This document shows, one piece after another, positions 22,215 to 34,060 of a stretch of DNA of 64,000 nt (position 1 is its first letter; every line of letters starts with the position of its first letter). The translations under genes were made by a program, and so were the position numbers. Under the pieces are notes generated by a model. It ran no database searches. It saw only the letters and a list, made by a program, of their open reading frames with translations, and was not told the DNA's origin. The DNA lies in contig NC_080680.1 in NCBI RefSeq assembly GCF_030445035.2, forward strand, positions 94,617,157 to 94,681,156, read 5' to 3'. Source of the DNA: Dasypus novemcinctus. Taxonomy: Eukaryota; Chordata; Mammalia; Cingulata; Dasypodidae.

Positions 22215-22229
22215 AACTTCTGTGAAGTT
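22215..22229 (+). promoter_or_regulatory. CDE-type stem-loop (Roquin-binding site) in RC3H2 3' UTR
   Basis: AACTTCTGTGAAGTT folds into a perfect 6 bp stem with the triloop TGT. It matches the published constitutive decay element consensus UUCYRYGAA bound by Roquin ROQ domains, with the same UUCUGUGAA core as I recall for the TNF element. A U-G pair can extend the stem by one step. Function here is inferred. Confidence 0.7.
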
Positions 22230-23993
22230 GTTTACTCTGAAAATTGTACTGGAATATTTTAAGCCAAGCTGATCTTTCACCAGGTGTACTGTATGTAAGG
22301 GCTTTTCCTGCTAGCAAGATGCTTAAACAGGATCATGTTATTGGTCGTCTGAGCTATTTAGTTGTTTTACAAAACCACAGCATTGTATCAGATAAGATTT
22401 TGATAAAAAAAAGTTTTGTGCACATTTCCAGGGGTGGGAGGGTTGACATTTCCCTGAAATTTCTTGATCAGAATGAGTAAATATTGGTGTTTGATACATG
22501 TCTTAATGAACATGCTCATAAGGTGACTGATAAGTTGTAAATATACCTGAGAAACAATGGGGTAATTTTGATATTCTGATGTCAGTATGGAAGATCTTAC
22601 ACATTTATTTAATACTCAAATGTATGAAGATGTTTATAGCATAACAGCACAGTAGAGCTCATCTTAGTTTCCTTAGGTTAGTACTGTACCTTTTGCCATG
22701 GCCAGTGCTCCCCATCCTTACAAAGACATTTTATTTATTTCACTCTGTAACCTGAAATGAATAGGAACAAGAGTTTTAAACCATGTTGCATTAACTTATT
22801 CTGACCTTATAAATTAGTCTAGGATATTACAGGCACATGATTGTTAAATAATTTATGTCAGAACCTTTCTATAAATATGTGCTTATTACACTTGAAATGC
22901 TTCCAATGTACTTTATTTGCTGTTTGTAATTCCAAAAAGGATATGCAAACCAGTGTGTCTATTTCATGGATATTTAAATAGTGAGATCTTCCATGTTGAA
23001 GGTAATGTATTTTTTTTTAAGATTTTAAAATTGCTATTTTGTTACAAAATAGAGACCTATTAACAGTTTGAGAGCTCCTTATGTGCCCTCAGGGAAAGAA
23101 CCCTCTGTGCAACAGAACTACACAAAACATCTTCAGCACTTTCTGAGGGTGAATATATACTACATAAATTGATTTTGTGTATTTAACCTTATCTTTTTAA
23201 GTTTAAAATCGAAATTTTGAAATTTGGTTGCGCTCTGCTGGAAGGGGTTGGGATAAACTGCTTAGGTGTTTGCCTACTTGCCAGTGAAATTACATTTGCA
23301 TAAGTATATGTATATACCTGCCAACTTTATTGGTATGTCTTAGAACATTCATATTAAAATAATGCTGGTCTTGCAGGTGATCCCATAAAACAATACCTCC
23401 TTGTTCTTAAAAACTTACTGTCTTTCTCACTAACAACATAGGAACTGTTTCTGGGTTGGGATTATTGTATATTGCATCCTTTTTCTCTGTAGTGGCCATC
23501 TTTCTGTTTGTCACATGAAGTAAAGGCATTGATTCTCTGACACTTTAGAATAGAGAGCACATTATCTGATCCTTCTTCAAAAGGGTGTCTACTAAGGTCA
23601 TAAAGGAAAAAGTTACAAATCAGACCCAGGTTATGTCTTTAAATTTGGGGGCATTTCCTGTCATTTGATGCTTTTACCAACACATTGTGATATACATGTT
23701 TGGAATCAAAAGATGTAGAGCAACAGAAGAGGCAATTTGTAATGTTGTTAACTAATCTGCATATTGCATATAGGTCTGATCGGTAAAACTGGGCTGTAGT
23801 CTGGAGAGCAAGAAAGTGATGATTTTTTCTTTTCATTCTTTTTGTTTCTCACCCCATTGCTAAGCCTCATTTCAAAGTCTGTGTGCCTCATTTAGATACT
23901 GTGAACATAGTATCAGTAGTTTTCTTTTATGATCTCATTTCATTTTTTGAATTCTGAGAAAGTTACATATGTATTTCTTCTACTTGGTACCTG

Positions 23994-23999
23994 AATAAA
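23994..23999 (+). terminator. RC3H2: RC3H2 possible proximal poly(A) signal
   Basis: AATAAA in cctgaataaagcag, followed about 25 nt later by a T/G-rich stretch. It would give a 3' UTR of about 3.2 kb that still contains the CDE hairpin. Confidence 0.35.
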
Positions 24000-25845
24000 G
24001 CAGATTCCCTTGTCTTTGCTGCCATAACTTACTTTCAATGGCATATGATAAACCAGTGTCATGCATGAAAATTGTGCATTGCAATTTTGAGAGAAGGTAG
24101 TTCATTAGGCCAGTGACACTGTTTTTTTTTTTCCTGGTTTCTGTTTACTATAGTAAAAGAATAATAAATGAAACTTCCCATAGTATAACTGAAGTTTTCC
24201 AGTTGTATGGACCTTGTCACTTTCACTCAAATTTTGAGATGATGTAAGTATATAAAGCACATCCAAATTTTATATGCTGCCTTGAGAGAATCACAGGATG
24301 CATAGCAATTTGTAGGAATTTAAAATGGGAACTTTTAAACTTTTGAAAAAGTTGCTTTAAAAAAAACCATCTAGCTTGCTTTTTGCAATTTAGATGTTAA
24401 AGCCTATGTTGTCTTACTAATAGGGGTGGAATTTGTACTGATCAGATTCAGCATGTGACTTCCACTTTGAATCTCAGTATTTCTTCCCTAGCTTCTTTTA
24501 GTCATTTTCTGAACAGACTGTCACCAGTATTGGTGCATTAAAGGGGAAAGTTGCATTGCAACTGTATATTAGTTTCTTGTGTTTTAGTGAATGAAGCGTG
24601 TTGATGGGATCACTTACTATAATTCCTTCTACATAGGGACCCCTTCTGTAAGCAGAACACAAAGGAACATGCTCAAGGAGTATCCCATTTTCTGGATAAA
24701 TTGACTAAATTTGCTAGTAACTCCCTTACACTAGCAGTTTCTTTGTATCCTTTTGCAGGCAAGAGAATACAAGGAGTTGAAGCCACAGATTAGAACACCC
24801 CACATTTGAGTGGAGTCTTTTTTTTTTACTCCAAGAGCAGTTATCCCCAAGTCTGAAATTGGCCTTTCTTTCTTTTTTTCTTTCTTTTTAATAAAAATTT
24901 AAAGGTATCCCCAAACCAGTGAAACACAGACACTGGCTGCACTTAGTACTGCCAAAAGCCAAGGTCATTTGCACATATGCCATCAACCTGTCAAGAATTA
25001 GGCCTCACATTATAACCCAAGGCATGGAAGTGCATGCATTCTCTTAGCTGGGCAAACAATTATACTGTAGTTGTGATACAACACATGTGGCTTTTATTCG
25101 TACTGCATATATCCACTGTACAGCCACTTGGGAGTATCGTGGTTAGCTTGCAGCAACTGCTGTCTGCATTTATACTGTTTATTGCATATTCTTTTCCCTG
25201 GAAGTGAAAGAGAAATGTTTTTCTTGTTGCATTGATTACATTTTATAAATTTGCTTAGCTGGAAAGTTTGGGAAAAGAGGCCTGTTTGTCAATTGTACAA
25301 CCGATTGTGAAGCTCTAGTGTGAATATTTTTACGTCTGTATTAGACATTTTCTTTGCAAATCTATTGTTCGATTGAAATGTAAATGAAATTAAAGATGGT
25401 GTACACCCATCATGTAAAAAGCAGGCACCATCTCTAAGATGGATTTAATGCTCATTTTTAAGGCATATACTCAGCTTCTATTTAAAACTATAATTTAAAA
25501 AATTCTGTACAATGAAATGGGGAATATATATGGGAATAAATTCTATTCCATTTATTTCAATTTGAATTTCCAAATTGTAATATTTCCCTTTGTGCTATAG
25601 GAATAGGATTAAATGGGGGAAGGCTAGGATTTATAAGGCCTGCGTATGGGGGGGGCAGAGATGGAACATGAGGGTTGTGATGGTAGTGAATAGCAAAGAG
25701 TGAATTCTGTGTGTTTTTGCTGTAGCACTGAAGTGAAGAGATATTAGCTTTGGCTGTTCACAGAATAGAGCATCATGATTTTCAGTGTTTGAGAGAAAAT
25801 TGATGGAAAAAGTTTGCAGTACTTGACATGTATTTGCATGTATGA

Positions 25846-25851
25846 AATAAA
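25846..25851 (+). terminator. RC3H2: RC3H2 distal poly(A) signal AATAAA
   Basis: AATAAA in the context tatgaaataaaattatt, followed by T/G-rich sequence (ttatttgtc, gttttagtgtc) suitable as a downstream element. Upstream alternatives are AATAAA at 23994, 24163, 24890 and 25535. Confidence 0.65.
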
Positions 25852-26539
25852 ATTATTTGTCTACCTTAAATGTTTTAGTGTCAATATTAAATTTATGGCA
25901 TATTTTAGTTATCTTGATTTCCTTGGAGTATTTTTTGACAACAAAGCTACCACGACTTAAATCCTTAAGTTGGGATTTAAAAGATCATCTGTTTTATCCC
26001 CTTATCATTGAGAAGGATCTAAAAGAAATTAATAGATCCAGGGAGGCTGAACTGTACCTTCATCCTGTCAGTCACTTCATTAGTTAAATATAGAGCACTT
26101 TCTATGTGGAAAATGACAATGTAGATAATGCTAGGAGTTCATAGTCCATTGGAGAAAACAGGACAGGTAAATAACTAGTGCAAAACATTATAGCAGAAGA
26201 AGTAGAAGATATTTCTCTGGGGCCTCAATATGAAAACAGAATGGCCTGAGTGGATCTGGACATCATTCTCACTGGTTCTTGAGTAGGTTTATGCATTCCC
26301 TAATCTGATGTATTAAAGCCCAAGTCTGTCCTGGACGTTAAGGTAAAGGTCTCTAGAAGCTAATACTGTGGAAATTCGGAAAGAAATTCAATAGCGAACT
26401 GGGTGAGCTATGTTCTAAGAGTATGAATACTCAGAAAGGGAAAATACGGGGCAGTTTAGGGGTGCTTCTCTCCAATGACCTCTGGCTGGACTTTGTAGGC
26501 TGAATAAAATTTCACTTAGCAGAGGGGAGGAAACACCCT

Positions 26540-27125
26540 GAGCATCTACTCTTTTCACAACAACCTACTGTGTGTCTTAACAGTCCTTCACTGTAGATAT
26601 TATGGTCCCTGTTTTGTATGTGAGATTTTGTTTTTTAATTTATTGTTCCCCCCTCCCCCGTTTCCCCCGTTGTCTACTCTCTGTCCATTCACTTTGTGTT
26701 CTTTGTCTGCTTATATTCTCATTAGGTGGCTCCGGGAACTGACCATGGGAACTTCCAGAGTGGGAGAGAGGTGATTACTCTCTTGCACCACCTCAACTCT
26801 GCTGTTCTGCTACATCTTATTTTCTCTCCTCTGTGTCTCTTGTTGCATCATCTTGCTGTGCCAACTCTGCATTGGCCAGCACTCCTGCGCAGGCTGGCTT
26901 TTTCCCTGCAAGGTGGCCTTCCCACACAGGGCAGCTCCCCTGCGTGGGGCTGCATTCCCACATGGGCCAGCACTCTGCGTGGGCCACTTGCCATGTGGGC
27001 CAGCTTATCCTCACCAGGAGGCCATGGGAGCCTGATCGGTTGAGCCACATCCATTTCCCTATGAGATGTTTTAAGTAACTTTCCCAAAGCTTTATAACCA
27101 GAAGTAGTGAAGGTCTGCCCTTTTT
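26540..27125 (-). repeat. MIR SINE split by a SINE
   Basis: Left part 26540-26622 (caacctactgtgtgtcttaa, gtagatattatggtccctgt) and right part 27066-27125 (gttttaagtaactttcccaa) make one minus-strand MIR. Confidence 0.6.
26623..27062 (-). repeat. DAS-related SINE, long two-headed form
   Basis: Minus strand; contains the extra block ggctccgggaactgaccatg and cttccagagtgggagagagg missing from the 400 bp copies, and ends gttgagccacatccatttcc. Confidence 0.8.
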
Positions 27126-27302
27126 CCACCTCACAAAGGGACGAAGGTGGTGATGTTTAGAACTTACTTTAACCGTAAGTGGTACAATGGGAGGGGTATT
27201 TAAGGAACAGTGGTTTACTGAGTAATAATATAAATAACTCTTAGAGCACTTACTATGTTTCACACAAAGTCCTATATATATATAAACTTAGGTACCATTA
27301 TT

Positions 27303-28117
27303 TTTCTTCCCAAAGAAAAATCTCCCCTCCATCCATTGTCTGCTCTCTGTTCATTCACTGTGTGTTCTTGTGTGTCTGCTTGTATTCTCTCTCTCTTTTT
27401 TTTAAAGATTTATTTATTTATTTAATTCCCCCCCTTCCCCTGGTTGTCTGTTCTCTGTGTCTATTTGCTGTGTCTTGTTTCTTTGTCCGCTTCTGTTGTC
27501 AGCAGCGCGGGAAGTGTGGGCGGCGCCATTCCTGGGCAGGCTGCACTTTCTTTCGCGCTGAGCGGCTCTCCTCACGGGTGCACTCCTGGCGCGTGGGGCT
27601 CCCCTACGCGGGGGACACCCCTGCGTGGCGCGGCACTCCTGGCGTGCATCAGCACTGCGCATGGGCCAGCTCCACACGGGTCAAGGAGGCCCGGGGTTTG
27701 AACCACGGACCTCCCAAGTGGTAGACGGATGCCCTAACTACTGGGCCAAGTCCGTTTCCCTGCTTGTATTCTCATTAGGCAGCTCTGGGAACTGATCCTA
27801 GGACCTTCCAGAGTGGGAGAGAGGTAATCATTCTCTTGGCCACCTCAGCTCCCTGGTCTGCTACGTCTCTTATTGCCTCTCCTCTGTCTGTCTTTGTTGT
27901 GTCATCATGCTGCATCAGCTGTCCACATGGGCCAGCACTCCTGCATGGGGCAGCACTCAAGCCCGGGGCAGCACTTCTTACGTGGAGCAGCACTCCGTGT
28001 GCACCAGCTCATCACACAGGCCAGCTTGCCTTCACCAGGAGGCCCTGGGTATTGAACCCTGGACCTCTTATATGGTAGACAGGAGCCCAGTTGCTTGAGC
28101 CACATTTGCTTTGGAGA
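27303..28117 (-). repeat. DAS-related SINE, long form, interrupted by another SINE
   Basis: Outer element 27303-27375 plus 27774-28117, minus strand, with the extra block ggcagctctgggaactgatc and cttccagagtgggagagagg, ending gagccacatttgctt. The inner SINE is listed separately. Confidence 0.8.
27390..27759 (-). repeat. DAS-type tRNA SINE nested in a SINE
   Basis: Young, GC-rich copy. 14 bp duplication ctgcttgtattctc at 27376-27389 and 27760-27773. Confidence 0.92.
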
Positions 28118-28230
28118 TACCATTATTATTGCCATTTTACAGATGAAAAAAACTGAGGCAGACATCTTGGAGAATTGCCCAAGATCACATAGCTAGAAGG
28201 AGTCAATAGGGACCATCTATGAAGGACATT

Positions 28231-28758
28231 GAATACCACACTAAAGAGACTACAAGGAAGTCTTGAAGGTTAAATTGTCTGAAGAGTTTGTGGTTTTAAA
28301 AAGATCTCTTTGGCAAAAGTGTGAAAAGCAAAGCAGAGATTGATGAGCTGAAAGTCCAGGTCAACAATCTAGGTGAGAATTGTTGAGAACATAGCCAAAT
28401 AGAGATGGAGATAAAGAGTTGGATTTCAAAGGAGAGCACAATTGTCAAGTTGCTACTTGCGTATAGGGAGTATATTAGACATCTGCACATTATAGTGGAT
28501 TAGATTTGGCTGAGAATCCAAGACATACTGAAAAAGAGATTTGTGAAACCCATAATCTTGTATAAGCCATGGAGTAAGTGACTATAAAGATCAGAAGGAA
28601 GAGAGAATAACCAAGGATAATTGATCAGGCAAAGAAGAGGAAACTTAGGATACACTATTCCAGGAAGGTTTTATTTCCTTTATAGTTAATACCTATTGAA
28701 ATAATTATTATGCACTTTAACAAAGACTAAGATTATATATATATAAAGTTCCATAGTA
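28231..28758. other. Intergenic, no recognised element
   Basis: Some text (gaaagtccaggtcaacaatc, gagatggagataaagagttg) resembles the dispersed repeat at 4657-6010, without a confident match. Confidence 0.4.
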
Positions 28759-28890
28759 CAGTGGTTCCCAAACATCCACACAGAACAATCACCCCAGACA
28801 AATCACCATCTCTGGAGTGGGACTAAGGCATCAGTACTTTTGAAACGTTTAGGTGCTTCCAATGTGCAGGAAAGTTTAGAAACTATACCT
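28759..28890 (+). mobile_element. MER5-like hAT MITE remnant
   Basis: Begins cagtggttcccaaacatcca with later gcatcagtacttttgaaacg, the shape of a MER5-type terminal repeat. Degraded right end. Confidence 0.55.
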
Positions 28891-29064
28891 GTTTTAGCAC
28901 AGGTGCATCAAACAGTACACATCTTCAAATGTTCAGGCCTTTAAGATTTTCAGAGTGCTTTAAATATTTTTTGAGAGCCTGTCAGGCATTAGAGATACAG
29001 GCGTGAACTAGTCCCTAACTTCAAGAACCTTACGTTATAGTAGGAGGGATAGACAAGAAGTAAA

Positions 29065-29545
29065 GTGAATTTATTTAAAGATTTATTTCTTAAATTTATT
29101 TCTCCCTACCCCCTTGTTGTTTTTCACTTGTTGAGTCTGTTTTCCTTGCTTCTTTAGGAGACACTGGGAGCTGAACCTGGGACCTCCAATGTGGGAGGGG
29201 AGTATTTAATTGCTTGAGCCATCTCTGCTCTCTGCTTCGTTGTGTCTTACTCTGTTTTTCCTCCCCACATCTCTTGTTGCATCATCTTGCTGCATCAGCT
29301 TACTGCACCTGCCCATTGGATCAGCTTGCTGTCTTCTTTTTAGGAGGCACCAGGAACCTCTACTCCCTGCTTTATTGTGTCTCCCATTATGTTCTTTTCT
29401 TCTTGTGTCTCTTGTGTCAGCTTGCTGCGCCATCCTGTTGTGCCAGTTTGCTGTCTTTTTTAGGAGGCACCAGGATCCGAACCAGTGACTTCCCGTGTGG
29501 TATGCAGAAGCCCAGTCCTCTGAGCCACATCTGCTTTCCTAAAAG
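29065..29545 (-). repeat. Two-headed tRNA SINE (dimeric form)
   Basis: Minus strand. Two tRNA-like blocks: ctgaacctgggacctccaat with tgcttgagccatctctgctc (29170-29230), and gatccgaaccagtgacttcc with ctgagccacatctgctttcc (29473-29540). Between them are three repeats of a gtgtctc...gctgtctt-type module. Same layout as 60645-61115. Confidence 0.75.
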
Positions 29546-29689
29546 GTCAATTTAGATAATGAGAAGTAATACAATCCGGTTGGAGATAATACAACTAGAT
29601 AAGATTGTGTAAACTGAGGTTGGTAATTCTCAGCATTGCACTGTGAACAGTTTTAGATAGGGCAGTCTAGTGAACATCTCCATTTGGAT

Positions 29690-30310
29690 CTCTAATAGAC
29701 ACCTCAAACTTAACATGTCCAAATTTGAGTTTCTGGTATTTTCTCTTTCTCTACTTTACACCTCCTCCAAGTCTTCCCAATTTCAGTTACTTCTCTTGAC
29801 TACTATCAACTCATACTTAGTCCATCAGCAGATCCTGTCAGCTCTACCTGCAACATGTATTCTAAATATGACCACTTCTCAACACATAGATCCAAGTCAC
29901 AATCATGTCACCTGAATTATTGTGATAAAAAAAATTGTCATAGTTTCCTGTTCTCTCTGCTTCTGCCCCTTCCTCCCTTTGACCTGTTTGCACTACAGCA
30001 GGTAGAATGATCCTGTTAAAGTCTGATCACTTTCACTCGCTGCTCAAAACCCTTCTAATGCTTCTCATTACTCAGAGCAAAAGCCAGACTCTTCTTGGAT
30101 ACTTTGCTTATTATGCTCCAGCCACACTGGCAGCTTTGATCTTCAACATTCCAAGAACTCCCATCTTAGGACCTTTACATTTGCTGTTTTCTAAGGCTAA
30201 AGACTTGCCCTGCCCCCATAGGGGAAGCTGAGGTGGCACAAGACAGTAGATCTCCCACTTTCCAGGTCTTTACTCAAATGTGAACTTCAGTGAGACTAGG
30301 AGAATTACGG
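29690..30310 (+). repeat. Ancient LINE-type repeat (L2-like)
   Basis: tttcactcgctgctcaaaac, tgctccagccacactggcag, acctttacatttgctgtttt and tctttactcaaatgtgaact follow a well-known old mammalian interspersed repeat; exact family uncertain. Confidence 0.55.
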
Positions 30311-30375
30311 GGGAGAGGGGGAATGGGTGGGTGCTATTTGAATTAGGTATTTAAAACCATGAGGCTCAATAGGAT

Positions 30376-31112
30376 TAACTTTTTAAAAACTATTTTGAAA
30401 TAGTTAAAGATTCATAGGAAGTTGTGAAAATAGTTCAGAGAGGACCTGTGTACTCTTCACCCAGTTTCCTCCAATTAACATGTTACATAACCATAGTACA
30501 ATATCAAAACTAGGAAATTGATATTGGTACAATCCATAGAACTTACTCAGATTTCACTGGCTTTATATGCACTCTGTGTGAGTGTGTGTGTAGTTTCATG
30601 GAATCTGATCACGTGCAGATTTGTGTAACTATCACTACTGTGAAGATACAGAGTTGTTCCATCACCTCAAAGATCCCTCATGTTACTCCTTTGTAGTCAT
30701 GCCCATTCTTCTCCCCCATTCTTCCTTTCCTGACCACTGGCCTCCACTAATGTCATTTCAAGGATGTTAAAGAAGTGAAATTATACAGTATGTGACATCA
30801 TGAGATTGGCTTTTCTTCGCTCACCATAATTTCCTAGAGATCCACCTAAGTTGTTGCCTGTGTTAATAATGTGTTTTTACACAGATTCCTGTGTCGCTGA
30901 CAAGAACAGAAGTGGACATAGAAGACGCAGCAAATAGGCACGGAGAGCAGACAACCAGGGTGGAGGGAGGGGAGGGGAGATAAATAAATAAATAAATCTT
31001 TTAAAAAAAATGTTTTTATTGCTGAGTAGTAATACCACTATTTGTTTAACATTCATCCCTGAAGGACATTCAGATTGACAAATTTTTGGCTATTACAACT
31101 AAAGCTGCTATG
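30376..31112 (-). mobile_element. Old L1 3' end
   Basis: Antisense L1 text: attcataggaagttgtgaaa, acccagtttcctccaattaa and gaaggacattcagattgaca. A 5'-truncated SINE is inserted at 30882-31010. Confidence 0.7.
30882..31010 (+). repeat. 5'-truncated DAS-type SINE
   Basis: Only the 3' third is present: agattcctgtgtcgctgaca, gacaaccagggtggaggg, (aaat)n, then poly(A). Flanked by tgtgttttta and atgtttttatt. Confidence 0.8.
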
Positions 31113-33257
31113 AATTATTAACACACCAATTTTATTCATACATATTGATAAAGCATACAATTCATACACGGTGTACAGTCAAGAGTATTTGGTATAATCA
31201 CATATAGTTGTGTATTCATCACTTCAATCAGAGCATTTTCAATATTTCAATAATAATAAACAGACAAAAAAATTCTTTACCACTCAATCTATGTTTTTCC
31301 TGCTGTACATAGCTGCTGTTTCTGGCTATTCTTACACATTTATTTATTAAGGAGTTTTATTGATATATTCACATGCCATATGATCTACCAAAGGTGTATA
31401 ATCAATGGCTTTTAGTATAATCACAATGTTTTGCATTCATAATCACAAAAAATTTTAGAATTCTTTCTTTACTCCAAAAAGAAAAACTCCATACCATGTA
31501 GCATGCCTTCCCTAGCCCTACATAACCACTAATCAAATTTCATCTTTATAAATTAATTTGTATTCACATTTTATATATGTGGATTCATACAATATTTTAC
31601 ACAATATATTTAGTTAATATAAATGCAATCATACAGTGTTTGTCCTTTTGTGTCTGGGTTGCTTCACTCAACATAATGTCCTCCAGGTTCATCCATGTTG
31701 TCATGCTTTACAACTTCATTTCTTCTTACAGCTGCATAACATTCCATCGTGTGAATATACCACAGTTTATCCACTCATCAGTTAATGGACACCTGGATTA
31801 TTTCCATCTTTTTGCAATTTTGAATAATACTGCTATGAACATAGGTGTGCAGATTATCTGTTCGTGTCACTGCTCTCAGAGTTATTCTGGGTATATACCC
31901 AGTAGTGGTGTAGCAGGGCCACACGGCAAATCTATATTCAACTTCTTTAGGAAGTTCGGAACAGTCCTCCACAGTGGTTGTACCATTCTGTATTCCCACC
32001 AACAGTGAATAAACATTCCTGTCTCTTCACAACCTCTCTAATACTTGAAGTTCTTTGTCTTTTTAATAGTGGCTATTCTTACAGGTGTGAAGTGATATCT
32101 TGTAGTTTTGATTTGCATTTCCCTAATCCTGAGTGATGTTGAACATTTTTCATGTGTGTTGTTTTGTTTTGTTTTTTGCCATTTGTATTTCTTGCTTGGA
32201 CAAATGTTTACTTAAGTCTTTTGCCCATTTTTTATTTTTATTTTTTTAATTTTATTTTTTCATTTTTTAAAAATTATTACATTCAAAAAATATGAGGTCC
32301 CCATTCACCCCCACCGCCCCCACCCCACCACTTCCCCCACAGTAACACTCTCCCCCATCATCATGACACATCCATTGCATCTGGTGAGTACATCTCTGGG
32401 CATTGCTGCACCCCATGGCCTGTGGTCCACACCATAGCCCACACTCTCCCACGTTCCATCCAGTGGGCCATGGGAGGACATACAATGTCCGGCAATTGTC
32501 CCTGCAGCACCACTCAGGACAACTCCAAGTCCCGAAAATGCCTCCACATCACATCTCTTCCTCTCATATCCCACGCCCAGCAGCCACCATGGTCACTTTT
32601 TCCACACCAATGCCACATTTTCTCGATTATTAACCACAATAGTTCATGAATAGAATATCATCAAGTCCACTCTAATCCTTACTGTATTCCTCCTTCCTGT
32701 GGACCTTGGCTTGGTTGTGTCCATTCCACATCTATGTCAAGAGGGGGCTTAGATTTCACATGGATACTGGATGCAATCCTGCTTTCAGTTGTAGGCACTC
32801 TAGGCTCCATGGTGTGGTGGTTGATCTTCTTCAACTCCATGTTAGCTGAGTGGGGTAAGTCCAATAAATCAGAGTATAGGAGCTGAAGTCTGTTGAGGCT
32901 CAGGGCCTGGCTATCATATTGTCAGTCCAGAGATTCAAATCCCCTAGATATATCTTAAACCCTAGCACCAACTACAATTCCAGTAAAGTAGCATGAAAGA
33001 CTTGTGAAAAGAGATCCCATCTGAGTTCAGCTTTATCACTCAGAAACACCAGCTCCTAAGAAGGGCCAACTGACATGGCAGTGAACTCCATCTGCCATGA
33101 CCATAGAACCTGTGGGTCTCTTTAGCCCTCAAAAGAACCAATACCTGGGGTTGTATCTACTTTGTCTGTGAGACTCTGCTCAGTTGTGCATAAGGGCAAT
33201 CCTTCTGACAACTTCCAGACTCTTTTTTAGAGACTCATAGCCATATAAACTCATTTT

Positions 33258-33636
33258 TCGGGAAATGGACTTGGCCCAGCAGTTAGGGCGTCCGTCTACC
33301 ACATGGGAGGTCCGCGGTTCAAGCCCCGGGCCTCCTTGATGCGTGTAGAGCTGGCCCATGCGCAGTGCTGATGCGCGCAAGGAGTGCCCTGCCACGCAGG
33401 GGTCACCCCTGCGTAGGGGAGCCCCACGCGCAAAGTGTGCACCTGTAAGGAGAGCCGCCCAGCGTGAAAGAAAGTGCAGCCTGCCCAGGAATGGCGCCAC
33501 CCACACTTCCTGTGCTGCTGACAACAGAAGCGAAGAAAGAAGACGCAGCAAATAGACACAGAGAACAGATAACCGGGGGCGGGGGGGGGGGAGGAATTAA
33601 ATAAATAAATAAATCTTTAAAATAAATAAATAAAAA
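33258..33636 (+). repeat. DAS-type tRNA SINE
   Basis: Head gggaaatggacttggcccag, tail (aaat)n. Flanked by ataaactcattt at about 33245 and 33637. Confidence 0.88.
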
Positions 33637-33691
33637 ATAAACTCATTTGTCCTTTCCATTTCCCCCTTACTTTAGGTCAAACAGCATTTTT

Positions 33692-34060
33692 TTTTTTAAA
33701 GATTTATTTATTTATTTAATTCCCCCCCCCTCCCCCAGTTGTCTGTTCTCGGTGTCTATTTACTGAGTCTTGTTTCTTTGTCTGCTTCTGTTGTGGTCAG
33801 CGTCACCGGAAGTGTGAGCGGCGCCATTCCTGGGCAGGCTGCACTTTCTTTCACACTGGGCGGCTCTCCTCATGGGTGCCCTCCTTGCGCTGGGGCTCCC
33901 CTCCGCGCGGGGGACACCCTTGCGTGGCACGGCACTCCTTGCACACATCAGCACTGTGCATGGGCCAGCTCCACATGGGTCAAGGAGGCCCAGGGTTTGA
34001 ACCACGGACCTCCCATGTGTTAGACGGATGCCCTAACCACTGGTCCAAGTCCGTTTCCCC
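33692..34060 (-). repeat. DAS-type tRNA SINE
   Basis: Minus strand. Duplication aaacagcattttt at 33679-33691 and 34061-34073. Confidence 0.9.

Larger units (their letters stand above)
20799..25870 (+). other. RC3H2: RC3H2 3' UTR (about 5 kb)
   Basis: AT-rich non-coding sequence from the stop codon to just past the last strong AATAAA (25846-25851). It contains no SINE or recognisable L1 insertion, unlike the introns and the intergenic DNA, which fits a conserved transcribed UTR. It carries a CDE-type hairpin at 22215-22229, AU-rich stretches and several possible poly(A) signals. Short open frames inside it (for example 22244-22480) are not supported as genes. Confidence 0.8.
27240..28230 (-). 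repeat. MIR SINE split by nested SINEs
   Basis: Left part ends taggtaccattatt (27290-27302); right part starts taccattatt (28118) and runs ttgccattttacagatgaaa, gcccaagatcacatagctag. The duplicated taccattatt marks the insertion. Confidence 0.75.

Noticed and set aside
23944-23972. TTCTGAGAA as another CDE
   Set aside because: The last loop base is a purine and the bases outside the three stem pairs do not pair.
32267-32864. Open frames on both strands with Cys/His-rich peptides
   Set aside because: They lie in an L1 3' region; equivalent frames occur in the copy at 56571-57065.
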